NCBI RefSeq assembly: GCF_030161635.1
Contig: NZ_BSUO01000001.1
Span: forward strand, 2,895,199-2,959,198
Source of the DNA: Mobilicoccus caccae
GTDB lineage: Bacteria; Actinomycetota; Actinomycetes; Actinomycetales; Dermatophilaceae
Reading direction: 5' to 3'
DNA: 64,000 nt
Below the pieces are notes generated by a model. It did no database searches. It had not been told where the DNA came from and saw nothing but the letters and a program-made list of their open reading frames with translations. This document shows, piece by piece, positions 41,556-51,600 of the stretch. The position numbers and the translations under genes are program-made. Within the stretch, counting starts at the first letter, position 1; the number at the start of each line of letters is the position of its first letter.

Positions 41556-42011
41556 ATGGAATACAGGACCACGGTGGAGATCGCCTCGGACATCGGCACC
41601 GTCTGGGCCGCTCTGGCCGACCCGGAGGCGTGGCCGATCTGGCAGAAGGACGTCAAGAGCGTCGAGGCGGCTCGGCCCGGTACGCCGATGCGGTACGGGT
41701 CGGAGTACACGGTCAAGCAGGTGTGGTGGAAGTTCGACACCCAGAAGATCCAGATCCGCGAGGTCGAGGACCGGCGCCGACTGGCCTTCGGGGCGACGAC
41801 CACGGCCGGCGAGTTCGTCTTCGAGTACCTGCTGAGCGAACGCCCCGACCGGCGCGTGGTCGTCGAGTCCGTGCTGCGGGCGGCGGACATGACGGCCCAG
41901 GCGAGCGGCTTCATGGGCGGCGCGGAGATCGAGAAGCAACTCGTGGCCGAGTCCACGATGTTGCGCGACCACTGCGAGTCGGCATCGCCGCAGGACGTCA
42001 TCCGCGGCTGA
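41556..42011 (+). CDS. SRPBCC-fold (polyketide cyclase/START-like) protein
   Basis: Predicted 151-residue protein of the SRPBCC ligand-binding fold (MEYRTTVEIASDIGTVWAALADPEAWPIWQKDVKSVE). A GGGGGAG ribosome site lies 4 bases before the ATG. The fold binds lipophilic ligands; no specific activity can be named. It ends at a bidirectional terminator. Confidence 0.82.
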   Translation: MEYRTTVEIASDIGTVWAALADPEAWPIWQKDVKSVEAARPGTPMRYGSEYTVKQVWWKFDTQKIQIREVEDRRRLAFGATTTAGEFVFEYLLSERPDRRVVVESVLRAADMTAQASGFMGGAEIEKQLVAESTMLRDHCESASPQDVIRG

Positions 42012-42018
42012 GTCCACA

Positions 42019-42049
42019 GGGGGCCGGGCCGACCTCCGGCCCGGCCCCC
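42019..42049. terminator. Bidirectional terminator
   Basis: A 13-base-pair stem (arms 42019-42031 and 42037-42049, loop ACCTC) between the convergent SRPBCC and DUF2339 genes. Confidence 0.75.
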
Positions 42050-42055
42050 GACCCC

Positions 42056-44169
42056 TCACCCGCGAGCGTCGCTCCCCCGAGGTGCGGCGAACTTGCGGAT
42101 CTGTGAGGAGGCTCCGATGAGCGCCAGCCCGGTGAGCACGAAGAGCACGGCGCGCAGGATCCCGTCGACGGCGTGGAGGTCGATGAGGAACAGCTTGGCG
42201 ACGGCCGCGACGAGCACGAGGTACCCCGCACGGGTCACGGGCGAGGCCGGCCGCAGGATCATCGCGACGGCCACGGCCACCCAGATCACGGTGGTCACCA
42301 CGGCCGCGCCCATCTCGCGCGTCTCGGAGGCGCCGGGCAGGAGGCCGACGGCGACGACGGCCGAGCTCGCGCCGTAGAGCAGGAACGCGACGCCGACGAG
42401 CGTCCGGACGTCGTCGCGGACCTTCGGCACCTGGATGCGCTTCACCGTCGCCGTGTGCGCCGCACCGATCGCGGCCACGAGGACGCCGACCACCACGGCC
42501 TCCCACCGCGTGGACTCGACGGACCAGGACGTGACGAACAGGGCAGACAGAGGCACCATCGCGGCGAGCCTCAGGCAGGCGATCGCCGACAACACCAGCG
42601 AGGCGCACCAGAGCGCGGTGGACCGTCCCGACCTCGCCGCGAGGAGGAGGACCAGTCCCTCGAAGGCGAGCGCGATGGCGATCACGTCGTCGGAGGCCGG
42701 CAGCGCGACGGTGGCGAGGAAGAGATGCAGCACCGCACCGGCCGTCAGCACGGCGCGCAGGCGTGCCCGGTAGCGCCAGGCGGCGATGCCGCACGCCAGC
42801 GCGAGCACTGCTGCCGCGCCCGAGTCGAGGGAGACGCCTGCGAAGGCGACCTCCTGGCCGCGCAGACTGAGCACCGTCAGGGACGTGACGCCGAGGGCCG
42901 CCCCGACGACGACGACCTCCCCGAGCGCGGTCGCCACCCCCGCGACGAGGGCGGCTGCGGCCAGGGAGGCGAGCAGCCGGACGACGGCGGCGGTGTCGCC
43001 GACCGAGTCCGTCAGCAGGCCGACGAGGGCCACGAGGAGCAGCGCACCGGCGGCGAATCGGTACAGGCGCATCCACCGGTGTTCGACGACGACGAGCACG
43101 ATGGGCAGGAAGGCGATGGTCGCGAAGATGGTGAGCCGGCCCATGGCCGCGTCGTCGAGATCTCCGAGCACCATCGGCAGGACGAGCAGGACCTGGGCAT
43201 AGGACAGTCCGGCGAGGACGGGCCGACCCCAGCGATGGGCGACGAACACGCCGGCGCCCGCGATGACCAGCGCCGCCACGATGCCCGCCGATGCGGGCAG
43301 CCAGCCGTAGATCGTCGTCATGGCGACGACGACTCCGAACGCCGCGGCCGAACTCGTGGCGGCCAGAGCGACCGCCGCGTCCGGCGCGCGGTCCCGCAAC
43401 CGCGCGGCCACGGCTCCGAGCGCGACGGTGAGCAGCGCCAGGCTGACCACCCGGGGAACCGGCCCGAAGATCCCCGCCGCGATGGCGACGGCCAGCAGGA
43501 ATCCGACACCCAGGATCGTGACGAGTGCCCCGCCGATGGCGAGCAGACGCTCGGGGGTGAGCACGGTGCGCCGGGGCTGCCGAGGCAGCGCGGCAGCGCC
43601 AGAACCGCTCTCGTCGGCAGCACCGACCGTCGGCGCGGCCGAGGTCGGCCCACTCGCGGGGGCGCCTCGGGACGAGCGGCGGCGTCGGCACCTGCAGCGG
43701 CGGGTGCGGCAGCGCCGACGTCCTCCGCCGAGCCGCCCTTCCCCGGCGGGGACCACAGGTCGCGCCTGGCGCTCGGCCTGGCCTCGGCCGTCACGGACTC
43801 GCTCGGGGATTCCCCGGGGGCGGACGGAACGCGCGGGGCACTCGGGCCGGGCTCTCGCGGAAAGCTCGGGCCGGACGCGGCGCCCGGCGTCGTCCACGCC
43901 GGCGGTGGAGGCGGCGACGCAGTCGGCCAGGAGGTCGATCCGGTGCGCGACTGCGGCGCCTGCCCGGTGGACTCGCCCGGAGCCTCGAGGTGAGCGCCGG
44001 CCCGGGGCGCTGTCCTGGCCTGCGGCGTCGCGAGCGAGGCGAGCAGACCCTCACGGGCGTCGTCGTCGGTGGTGAGGGTCCGTCCGATCTCTTCGAGCTG
44101 CCGACGGATCCCGACGACCTCCTCCAGGAGGGCGCCGACGCGGGGATCGGTGGCGGTGCGGCCGAACAT
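42056..44169 (-). CDS. DUF2339-like polytopic membrane protein (one frameshift)
   Basis: Predicted about 704-residue membrane protein with around 20 helices. The start MFGRTATDPRVGALLEEVVGI at 44169 (AGGAGG upstream) leads a coiled, Pro/Ala-rich cytoplasmic segment of about 170 residues. At 43658-43662 one base is missing from a run of five; with it, the reading passes into ASGPTSAAPTVG and the helices starting with LTPERLLAIGGALVTILGVGFLL, the DUF2339 signature. The function is unknown. Confidence 0.78.
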
Positions 44170-44296
44170 GGGAGCCTCCTGCGAGAGCGGGTATCGACTC
44201 CCCCATCGCACCAGGCCGCACCACCTACCGCCTGAGCCCCGATACCCACCTGTGGACGACGAACCTACTCATCCACCGTGATGTCGGCCCCCTCGA

Positions 44297-44332
44297 CGCC
44301 GAAACCGCCGGCAATAGGCGGCGGTCTCGGCG
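44297..44332. repeat. 36-base hairpin element, copy 2
   Basis: Same hairpin as 39385-39420 with two differences (one arm base and one loop base). It lies 15 bases past the threonine aldolase stop on the minus strand, so it likely ends that operon. Confidence 0.7.
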
Positions 44333-44347
44333 TGGGAGAGGGTCGCG

Positions 44348-45409
44348 TCAGCCCCGGGCCATCTCCTCGTGCACGGCGGCGGCGAAGGCGTCGATGTCGG
44401 ACTCGCTGGTGTCGAATCCGCACATCCAGCGGACCTCGCCGGTGCTGTCCTCCCACACGTAGAACGCGAAGCGCTCCTGCAGACGGGCGGTCACGGCCGG
44501 CGGCAGGATCGCGAACACCGCGTTGCCCTGCGGCTCACGGGTGATCTCCACGACGTCCCGCACCGAGTCCGCGAGTCGCTGAGCCATCGCGTTGGAGCGC
44601 CGGGCCGTGGTCAGCCACAGGTCGTTCTCGAACAGGGCGAGCAACTGCGCCGAGACGAACCGCATCTTGGAGATGAGCTGCCCGCTGAGCTTGCGCATGT
44701 ACAGGGGTCGCTTGACCTTGTCGGGGTCGAGGACGATGACCGCCTCGGCTCCCAGCAGGCCGTTCTTCGTCCCGCCGAACGACACGACGTCGACGCCGAT
44801 GTCGCTGGTGAACGCGCGCAGCGGCACGTCCAACGCGGCTGCCGCGTTCGCGATTCGGGCGCCGTCGAGGTGTACCGCCATGCCCTTGCCGTGCGCGTGA
44901 TCGACGACGGCCTTCAGCTCCTCGACCGTGTAGACCGTGCCCAGCTCGGTGCTTTGGGTGACCGACACGATGTTCGGCTCGGAGTGGTGCTCATCGCCCC
45001 AGCCGTAGGCGACGGAGTCGATGAGTTCCGGGGTCAGCTTGCCGTCGGGGGTGTCGACGACCTCGAGCTTGAGCCCGGCCAGACGCTCGGGCGCACCGCA
45101 CTCGTCGACGTTGATGTGCGCCGACCGGGCGCACACCACCGAGGTCCACCGGTCGGCCAGCATCGCCAACGACACGACGTTGGCCCCGGTGCCGTTGGCC
45201 ACCGGGTACACCTGCGCCCGGTCGCCGAACTGCTCGCGGACCACCGCGCCCAGGCGTTCGGTGTACACGTCCGCGCCGTACGCGCCCTGGTGACCGCCGT
45301 TGACGATCGCGAGGGCCTCCAGCACCTCGGGCAGCACGCCGGAGTAGTTGTCGCTGGCGAAACCCCGATGCTCGGGGTCGTGCAGGCGAGGGATCACTGC
45401 GTCAGACAC
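44348..45409 (-). CDS. Threonine aldolase-like PLP lyase
   Basis: Predicted 353-residue beta-eliminating lyase/low-specificity threonine aldolase fold. Features: FASDNYSGVLPEVLEAL, GAYGADVYTERLGAVV, HLDGARIANAAAALDVP and the PLP-binding Lys in SFGGTKNGLLGAE. Such enzymes split threonine or related beta-hydroxy amino acids to glycine. The GTG at 45409 lies 16 bases inside the end of the SDR gene. Last gene of the DUF6421-SDR-aldolase set. Confidence 0.88.
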   Translation of the reverse strand: MSDAVIPRLHDPEHRGFASDNYSGVLPEVLEALAIVNGGHQGAYGADVYTERLGAVVREQFGDRAQVYPVANGTGANVVSLAMLADRWTSVVCARSAHINVDECGAPERLAGLKLEVVDTPDGKLTPELIDSVAYGWGDEHHSEPNIVSVTQSTELGTVYTVEELKAVVDHAHGKGMAVHLDGARIANAAAALDVPLRAFTSDIGVDVVSFGGTKNGLLGAEAVIVLDPDKVKRPLYMRKLSGQLISKMRFVSAQLLALFENDLWLTTARRSNAMAQRLADSVRDVVEITREPQGNAVFAILPPAVTARLQERFAFYVWEDSTGEVRWMCGFDTSESDIDAFAAAVHEEMARG

Positions 45410-46146
45410 TGGCGGGTTCCGTTCAGGTCGGCTGCGGGGGTCTCCCACAGTGTGACCAGATGGGCCGCGAGGTCGTCCACGTGGGTGTACCCGGGGAACT
45501 TGCGGTCCGGGCGTTCCTCACGCATCGCGTCGGTGAGGAGCGCCTTGATCTGCACGACCACGGCAGCGGCCTCGGAGTCCGTGAAGGAGTCCGCGACGGC
45601 CAGCGTCCACGCCTCGGCGGCCGCCTTGGCCGCAGCGTAGGAGGCGTTCTTGGCGGTCGGCTTCTGCGCCTGGGTCGTCGAGACGATGGCGAACCGGCCG
45701 CCCGAGGCGATCAGCGCGTCGTGGGCGCCGCGGGTGGTGTGCTGCAGCGTCCGGATGAGCAGGTCGTGCAGCAGCGCCCAGTCCGCGAGGTCGGACTCGA
45801 CGATGCCTTTGCCGCCGCGCCATCCGCCGACGAGGTGCAACAACCCGTCGATGTGGCCGTGCTCCGCGAGGACCTTCTCGATCGCCGACCTCGTCGCCGC
45901 CTCGTCCAGGAGGTCGACGACGAGCGGGGTCGCCCGGCCCGGGCCACCGGCCTCGTTCGCCCGCTCCACGACCGGGTCCAGCCGCTCGGCGACGTTGTCG
46001 ATCGCCACCACGGTCGCGCCGCGACCGACCAACGCCGACACGGTCGGCGGCCCGGCCGCCCCCGCCGCACCCGCGACGAGGACGACCTTGCCGTTCAGTC
46101 CGTTCGTCTCGCCCCGACCCACGGGTGAGTTGGCCACCGCGCTCAT
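45394..46146 (-). CDS. Short-chain dehydrogenase/reductase
   Basis: Predicted 250-residue Rossmann-fold SDR. The nucleotide motif is VVLVAGAAGAAGPPTVSAL, a variant of the usual TGxxxGxG. The active-site Tyr-x3-Lys is in ASYAAAKAAAEAW. The ATG at 46146 overlaps the stop of the DUF6421 gene by 4 bases, showing translational coupling. Substrate unknown; the conserved neighbours suggest one pathway. Confidence 0.85.
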   Translation of the reverse strand: MSAVANSPVGRGETNGLNGKVVLVAGAAGAAGPPTVSALVGRGATVVAIDNVAERLDPVVERANEAGGPGRATPLVVDLLDEAATRSAIEKVLAEHGHIDGLLHLVGGWRGGKGIVESDLADWALLHDLLIRTLQHTTRGAHDALIASGGRFAIVSTTQAQKPTAKNASYAAAKAAAEAWTLAVADSFTDSEAAAVVVQIKALLTDAMREERPDRKFPGYTHVDDLAAHLVTLWETPAADLNGTRQCLTQ

Positions 46147-48338
46147 ACGGCGGCTCCCGCAGCCTTGGCTCCGCCGGCCACCGGCTCGGCGGCGCCCGCG
46201 AGGCCACCACCCACCGTCACGTCGGCGGCGGTGATGCCACGCGTCGACGCCACGACCGGGCCGAGCTTGCGGCTCAGGGCCTCGAAGAAGACGTTGAGCG
46301 GGAACTCATCGGGCAGGACCGCGTCCACGAGTTCCTTCGGCTTGCCCTCCAAGGGCAACGCATCGGCCCCCTTGGCCCACACCGACCGGGGGTGCGGCGT
46401 GACGTACGCCGAGACGAACTCGTAGGCGGCGATCCAATGCCCGGTCTTGCTGCGGTCGATGCCCTCGCGGTACAGCGTGCCCACGGCCTCAGCCAGCTCA
46501 CACACGCTCTCCGGCACGCGCCGCCAGTCGAAGGACAGCCGGTTGTCGGTCCAGCGCAGCACGCCGTGCTTGTGCAACCACGCGAACAGCAGCTGACCAC
46601 CGAGTCCGTCGTAGTTGCGCACCCGGCCGCCGGTGATCGAGAACCGGAAGATCCGGTCGAAGACCACCCCGTACTGCACACCCTTCGCGAACGGCTGGCC
46701 CTGCTTCTCCAGCTTGGTCGCCTCCACGAACGTGTTGAGGTCGCACCGCAACTCCTCCAGGGAGTACATCCAGTACGGCATGCGCTGCTTGATCATGAAC
46801 GGGTCGAACGGCAGGTCGCCGCGCATGTGCGTGCGGTCGTGGATCATGTCCCACATCGCGAACATGCCCTGGCAGTACTCCTGACTGACGAGCAGCCGCT
46901 CGGCGTCGGGCGGCAGGTCCAGGTGGAGCAGGTCGGCGGCCGCGGTGGTGACGCGGCGGAACCGCGCGGCCTCACGGTCGGAGAAGATCGCGCCCCACGT
47001 GAACGTCGGCACCTCACGCATGGCGACCGTCTCGGGGAACAGCACGGCCGAGTCGGTGTCGTAACCGGGCGTGAAGTCGATGAAGTCGATCGAGAGGAAC
47101 GCCTTGTTCGTGTAGGTGCGCTCGAGCTCGGCCAGCCAGTCGGGCCAGTACACGCTGACCAGGACGGCCTCGATGTTGCGGTCGAGGTTGCCGTTCTGGG
47201 TGTACATGGGGAACACGACGAGATGGACGAGCCCGTCCTCGCGGTGCTCTGCCGGACGGAACGCCAGGATCGAGTCGAGGAAGTCCGGCACCCCGAAGCC
47301 GCCCTCGGCCCAGCGGCGGAAGTCCTCCGCGCACTGGGTCAGGTACTCGGCGTCGTGGGGGAACTCGGGCGCGAGGGCGTCGATGCCCGCGCAGATGCGG
47401 TCGACGATCGCCGCGGCGGCGCCGAGGTCGTGCTGATCACCGTCGATGGAGCCGTCCTTGCGCTGCAGTGGACGGATCTCCTCGACGGCGGCCTTGAGGT
47501 CGAGCCATCGCTGGTCGACGGCGAGCCACGCGCCCGCCAGGCTCGCGCCGGCCTGTCCGCGGCCGGCGCCGGCGGCCCAGGTGACCAGGTTGATCCACAG
47601 GGCGCGGTGGTCGAAGTCGTCGATCGAGTCGTCGCCGAACAGGTCGGAGTCGCCGAGCACGACGAGACGACCCTCGCCCGGGCGGGCGGTCAGCGCCAGA
47701 GGCGCTCCTGCCGGGTCGGCAACAGCGCTGGTGCGCAAGAGGATTCGCACGTCCTCGGCCTTGCGGGAGTCGCCGTCCTGCACCGTCAGCGTGCCCGCAC
47801 GGTAGAAGCACACCTCGTCGATACCGGACAGCACCCCGCCGCGCCGGTCGGCCGCGTCGGCGTCCGGGGCTCCCATGACCCACGCCGAGACGCCGTTGAA
47901 CCGGTGGGTGCCGTCGTGCGCGGTGTCGTTGCGGATCCCGACGCCGAACCGGTCGAGCAGCTCGAGCAGGTTGGAGCCGTACGACCCCTGCTGGCACTCA
48001 CCGAGGACGACGAGCCCTCCGCCGCCGCGGACGTAGGACTCCAGGGTGTCAAGTTCGGCGGGCGTGAACACGGGGCTGCCCGACCCGCTCGTGCGCTCGG
48101 AGCCGGAGTCGGCGGGGTGGGCCACCACGAGGACGTCGGCGTCGCGGAGCACCCCCTCGTCGATCTCGCCCTCGGTGTGCGGCACGACCTCGTACCCGCG
48201 GTGACGGAGGGTCTCCGCGGCCTGGGCGTAACTGGCGTCGGCCGGCTGGGCCGGATTGATCAGGGCAGCGGCCTGCAGGTCCAGCGACCATGCCTCGCTG
48301 TGTGATTCATCGACGACGACTCGCGGGAAAACGCTCAT
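46143..48338 (-). CDS. DUF6421 family protein
   Basis: Predicted 731-residue protein. The N-terminal 250 residues resemble a DUF4350/ThuA-like class-I amidotransferase fold (VVVDESHSEAWSLD...GGGGLVVLGECQQGSYGSN). The remainder is the DUF6421 region with FPMYTQNGNLDRNIEAVLVSV, CQGMFAMWDMIHDRTHMRGD and PLNVFFEALSRKLGP. Several His/Asp/Glu clusters such as DMIHDRTHM suggest a metal-dependent enzyme. Known only from actinobacteria as far as I am aware, usually with the SDR and aldolase genes. AGGAGG precedes the ATG at 48338. Function is unknown. Confidence 0.75.
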   Translation of the reverse strand: MSVFPRVVVDESHSEAWSLDLQAAALINPAQPADASYAQAAETLRHRGYEVVPHTEGEIDEGVLRDADVLVVAHPADSGSERTSGSGSPVFTPAELDTLESYVRGGGGLVVLGECQQGSYGSNLLELLDRFGVGIRNDTAHDGTHRFNGVSAWVMGAPDADAADRRGGVLSGIDEVCFYRAGTLTVQDGDSRKAEDVRILLRTSAVADPAGAPLALTARPGEGRLVVLGDSDLFGDDSIDDFDHRALWINLVTWAAGAGRGQAGASLAGAWLAVDQRWLDLKAAVEEIRPLQRKDGSIDGDQHDLGAAAAIVDRICAGIDALAPEFPHDAEYLTQCAEDFRRWAEGGFGVPDFLDSILAFRPAEHREDGLVHLVVFPMYTQNGNLDRNIEAVLVSVYWPDWLAELERTYTNKAFLSIDFIDFTPGYDTDSAVLFPETVAMREVPTFTWGAIFSDREAARFRRVTTAAADLLHLDLPPDAERLLVSQEYCQGMFAMWDMIHDRTHMRGDLPFDPFMIKQRMPYWMYSLEELRCDLNTFVEATKLEKQGQPFAKGVQYGVVFDRIFRFSITGGRVRNYDGLGGQLLFAWLHKHGVLRWTDNRLSFDWRRVPESVCELAEAVGTLYREGIDRSKTGHWIAAYEFVSAYVTPHPRSVWAKGADALPLEGKPKELVDAVLPDEFPLNVFFEALSRKLGPVVASTRGITAADVTVGGGLAGAAEPVAGGAKAAGAAV

Positions 48339-48393
48339 CGAGCGACACCTCCTCCTGTTGTTCGGGCGATCGGGGTCCACCCATCTCGACTGT

Positions 48394-48407
48394 ACCGTCC
48401 GGACGGT
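48394..48407. promoter_or_regulatory. TetR-type palindrome before the DUF6421 operon
   Basis: ACCGTCCGGACGGT is a perfect 14-base palindrome, 55 bases upstream of the DUF6421 start. TTGACT follows it on the far side (48414-48409 on the minus strand) and could be a -35, so a repressor here would block transcription. TetR-family regulators often bind such ACCGTCCGGACGGT-type sites. No tetR gene is in the window. The rest of this 334-base gap holds no ORF. Confidence 0.5.
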
Positions 48408-48641
48408 CAGTCAAGGGTGGCGCATATCCCCGACGCTTGTCCATACCCTGCGCGCGCCGAAGGGGCCCGACAAGGGGGCCGGTCGCCCCACGTCGACGAA
48501 CGGTCGCGGTAGCCGAGACTCACCGTCCACCACGAGCCGAACCGGTTGCTCCGCCGCGGTCGAACACACCGGCCACACCGGGCCCGACGCGCCGGACGGA
48601 AAGAGCACGTCTCGGAGAGACCCCGGGCCGGGCGCGGCTAC

Positions 48642-48657
48642 AGTGACAGTCATCACG
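48642..48657. promoter_or_regulatory. CRP-like site before the formate dehydrogenase gene
   Basis: AGTGACAGTCATCACG contains GTGA-N6-TCAC, the core of the CRP/GlxR half-sites, with both outer positions changed. It ends 15 bases before the ATG. That close to the start it would more likely repress than activate, and a chance match is possible. Confidence 0.35.
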
Positions 48658-48672
48658 AAACGAGGTGAGGGC

Positions 48673-51600
48673 ATGTCGATCACTCAGGCTTTCCTCGGGT
48701 GGCCGGTTCTCCGGCAACTGAAAGAGGGCGACTTCCTCGGGCGTGGGCCCGCGGTGGCCACGCGTCACACGAAGTCGTTGACCACCCGCACGAACACGGC
48801 GGATCGGGTCGCCAAGAGCGTGTGCCCCTACTGCGCCGTCGGGTGCGGCCAGAACATCTACGTCAAGGACGAGAAGATCGTCCAGATCGAGGGCAACCCC
48901 GACTCGCCCATCTCCCGTGGGCGCCTGTGCCCCAAGGGCAGCGCGAGCGAGCAACTCGTCAACTCCACGACCCGTCAGACCACGGTCCTCTACCGCGCAC
49001 CGCACGCGAGCGAGTGGACCGAGCTGAGCGCGGCCGAGGCCACCGAGATGATCGCCGACCGCATCCTCGAGACGCGGCGGCGCACGTGGCAGGACGAGGA
49101 CGAGCAGGGCCGCGCGCTCAACCGCACCATGGGCATCGCGTCCCTGGGCGGGGCGACGCTCGACAACGAAGAGAACTACCTGATCAAGAAGCTCTTCACC
49201 GGTCTCGGCGCCGTCCAGATCGAGAACCAGGCCCGTATTTGACACTCCGCCACCGTCCCCAGTCTGGGGGCCTCGTTCGGGCGCGGCGGCGCCACGCAGT
49301 TCGTGCAGGACATGGCGAATGCCGATTGCATCGTCATCCAGGGTTCCAACATGGCCGAGAACCATCCGGTGGCCTATCAGTGGGTCACCGAGGCCAAGTT
49401 GCGTGGGGCCAAGGTCATCCACATCGATCCGCGATTCACGCGTACGTCGGCCGTGGCCGACAAGCAGGTCTCGATCCGCGCCGGTAGCGACATCGTGCTG
49501 CTCGGTGCACTCATCAACCACGTGCTGAGCAACGACCTGTACTTCGAGGAGTACGTGCGCGCCTACACCAACGCGCCCACGCTGGTCGACGAGGACTTCC
49601 AGGACACCGAAGAACTCGACGGCATCTTCTCCGGCTACGACCCCGAGACCGGCACCTACGACATGACGTCGTGGGGGTACGACTCGGCCGCCGGCGACGA
49701 CACGGTCGAGGGCTCGAGCGAGGACCAGCAGGACGAACACGGCAGCGAGAAGCGCGAGCGTTCCTCCGGTGACGAGTACGGCTCCGGGGGCCCCTCGCTC
49801 GAGCACGCGATCGTCAAGCGCGACGAGACGATGCAGCACCCCCGGTGCGTCCTGCAGGTACTCAAGCGGCACTTCGCCCGCTACACACCCGAACTCGTGG
49901 AGCGCACCTGCGGTGTCTCCCAGGACGACTTCGCCTACATCGCCGAGGCCGTCACCACCAACAGCGGCCGCGATCGCACGACGTGCTTCGCCTACGCCGT
50001 GGGCTGGACCCAGCACACGTTGGGAGCCCAGTTCATCCGCACGGCGGCGATCCTGCAGCTCCTGCTGGGCAACGTCGGTCGTCCCGGCGGCGGCATCATG
50101 GCGCTGCGCGGACACGCCAGCATCCAGGGCAGCACCGACATCCCGACGCTGTTCAACCTGCTCCCCGGCTACCTGCCCATGCCGAAGGCCGGCACGCACG
50201 ACACGTTCGACGACTACATCAAGGCCATCTCGAGCAAGGACCAGAAGGGATTCTGGACCGAGGCGGACACGTACACCGTCAGCCTTCTCAAGGCCTGGTA
50301 CGGCGACGCCGCCACCCAGGACAACGACTGGTGCTTCGACCGGCTGCCGCGCATCAACGGCAACCACAACACCTACGCCACGATGATGGGGATGATCGAC
50401 GGGACGGTCGAGGGGTACTTCCTGCTCGGCCAGAACCCGGCGGTCGGCTCCAGCCACGGACGCCTGCAGCGCGAGGCGATGAGCAAGCTCAAGTGGCTCG
50501 TCGTCCGCGACCTGGCGCTCATCGAGTCCGCGACGTTCTGGAAGAGCGGACCCGAGATCGCCACCGGCGAGATGAAGACCGAGGACATCGGCACCGAGGT
50601 GTTCTTCCTGCCCGCTGCGGCCTACGCCGAGAAGTCGGGCACGTTCACCCAGACCCAGCGGCTCGTGCAGTGGCGCGAGGCGGCCGTGGCCCCACCGGGC
50701 GACTCCACCTCAGAGCTGGAGTTCTTCTTCGAGCTGGGCAACATCATCCGGCGCAAGCTGGCCGACAGCGCCGACCCGCGCGACCGGGCCGTCCTCGACC
50801 TCACGTGGGACTACCCGCTCGACGAGCACGGCGAGATCGACGCGCAGTCCGTCCTGCAGGAGATCAACGGGCGCTACCTCACCGGTGAGAAGGCCGGGCA
50901 GATGCTGCCGCTGTTCACCCAGATGAAGGCGGACGGCTCCACCAGTGGTGGCTGCTGGATCTACTGCGGGGTGTACGCCGACGGCATCAACCAGGCCGAA
51001 CGCCGCAAGCCCGACTCCGAGCAGAACTGGGTCTCCCCCGAGTGGGGCTGGGCCTGGCCGGCCAACCGCCGCATCCTGTACAACCGCGCCTCGGCCGACC
51101 CCGAGGGCAAGCCGTGGAGCGAGCGCAAGGCCTACATCTGGTGGGACGCGGAGGCCGGCAAGTGGACCGGGCACGACGTCCCGGACTTCCCGGTCGGCAC
51201 CCCGCCGGACTACCGGCCGGAGCCTGGAACGGGCGGACCTCGCGGTCTCGCCGGCGACGACCCGTTCATCATGCAGGCCGACGGCAAGGGCTGGCTGTAC
51301 GCACCCAAGGGCATGCTCGACGGGCCGATGCCGACGCACTACGAGGCGCAGGAGTCACCGGTCGACAACCCGCTGTACACGCAGCAGCGCAACCCCTCAC
51401 GGTTCGTCTACCCGCGCAAGGACAACCTGTCGGCGCCGTCGTACGGCGAATACGGCGTGGGCGTGTACCCGTACGTCTTCACGACCTACCGGTTGACCGA
51501 GCACCACACCGCTGGTGGCATGAGTCGCTGGCTGCCCTACCTGGCCGAACTCCAGCCGGAGTTCTTCTGCGAGGTGTCCCCGGCGCTGGCGAAGGAACGC

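Noticed and set aside
49240-49242. TGA as a nonsense mutation in fdhA
   Set aside because: It is at the known selenocysteine position, with SECIS and selD nearby, and the frame is intact for 950 more codons.
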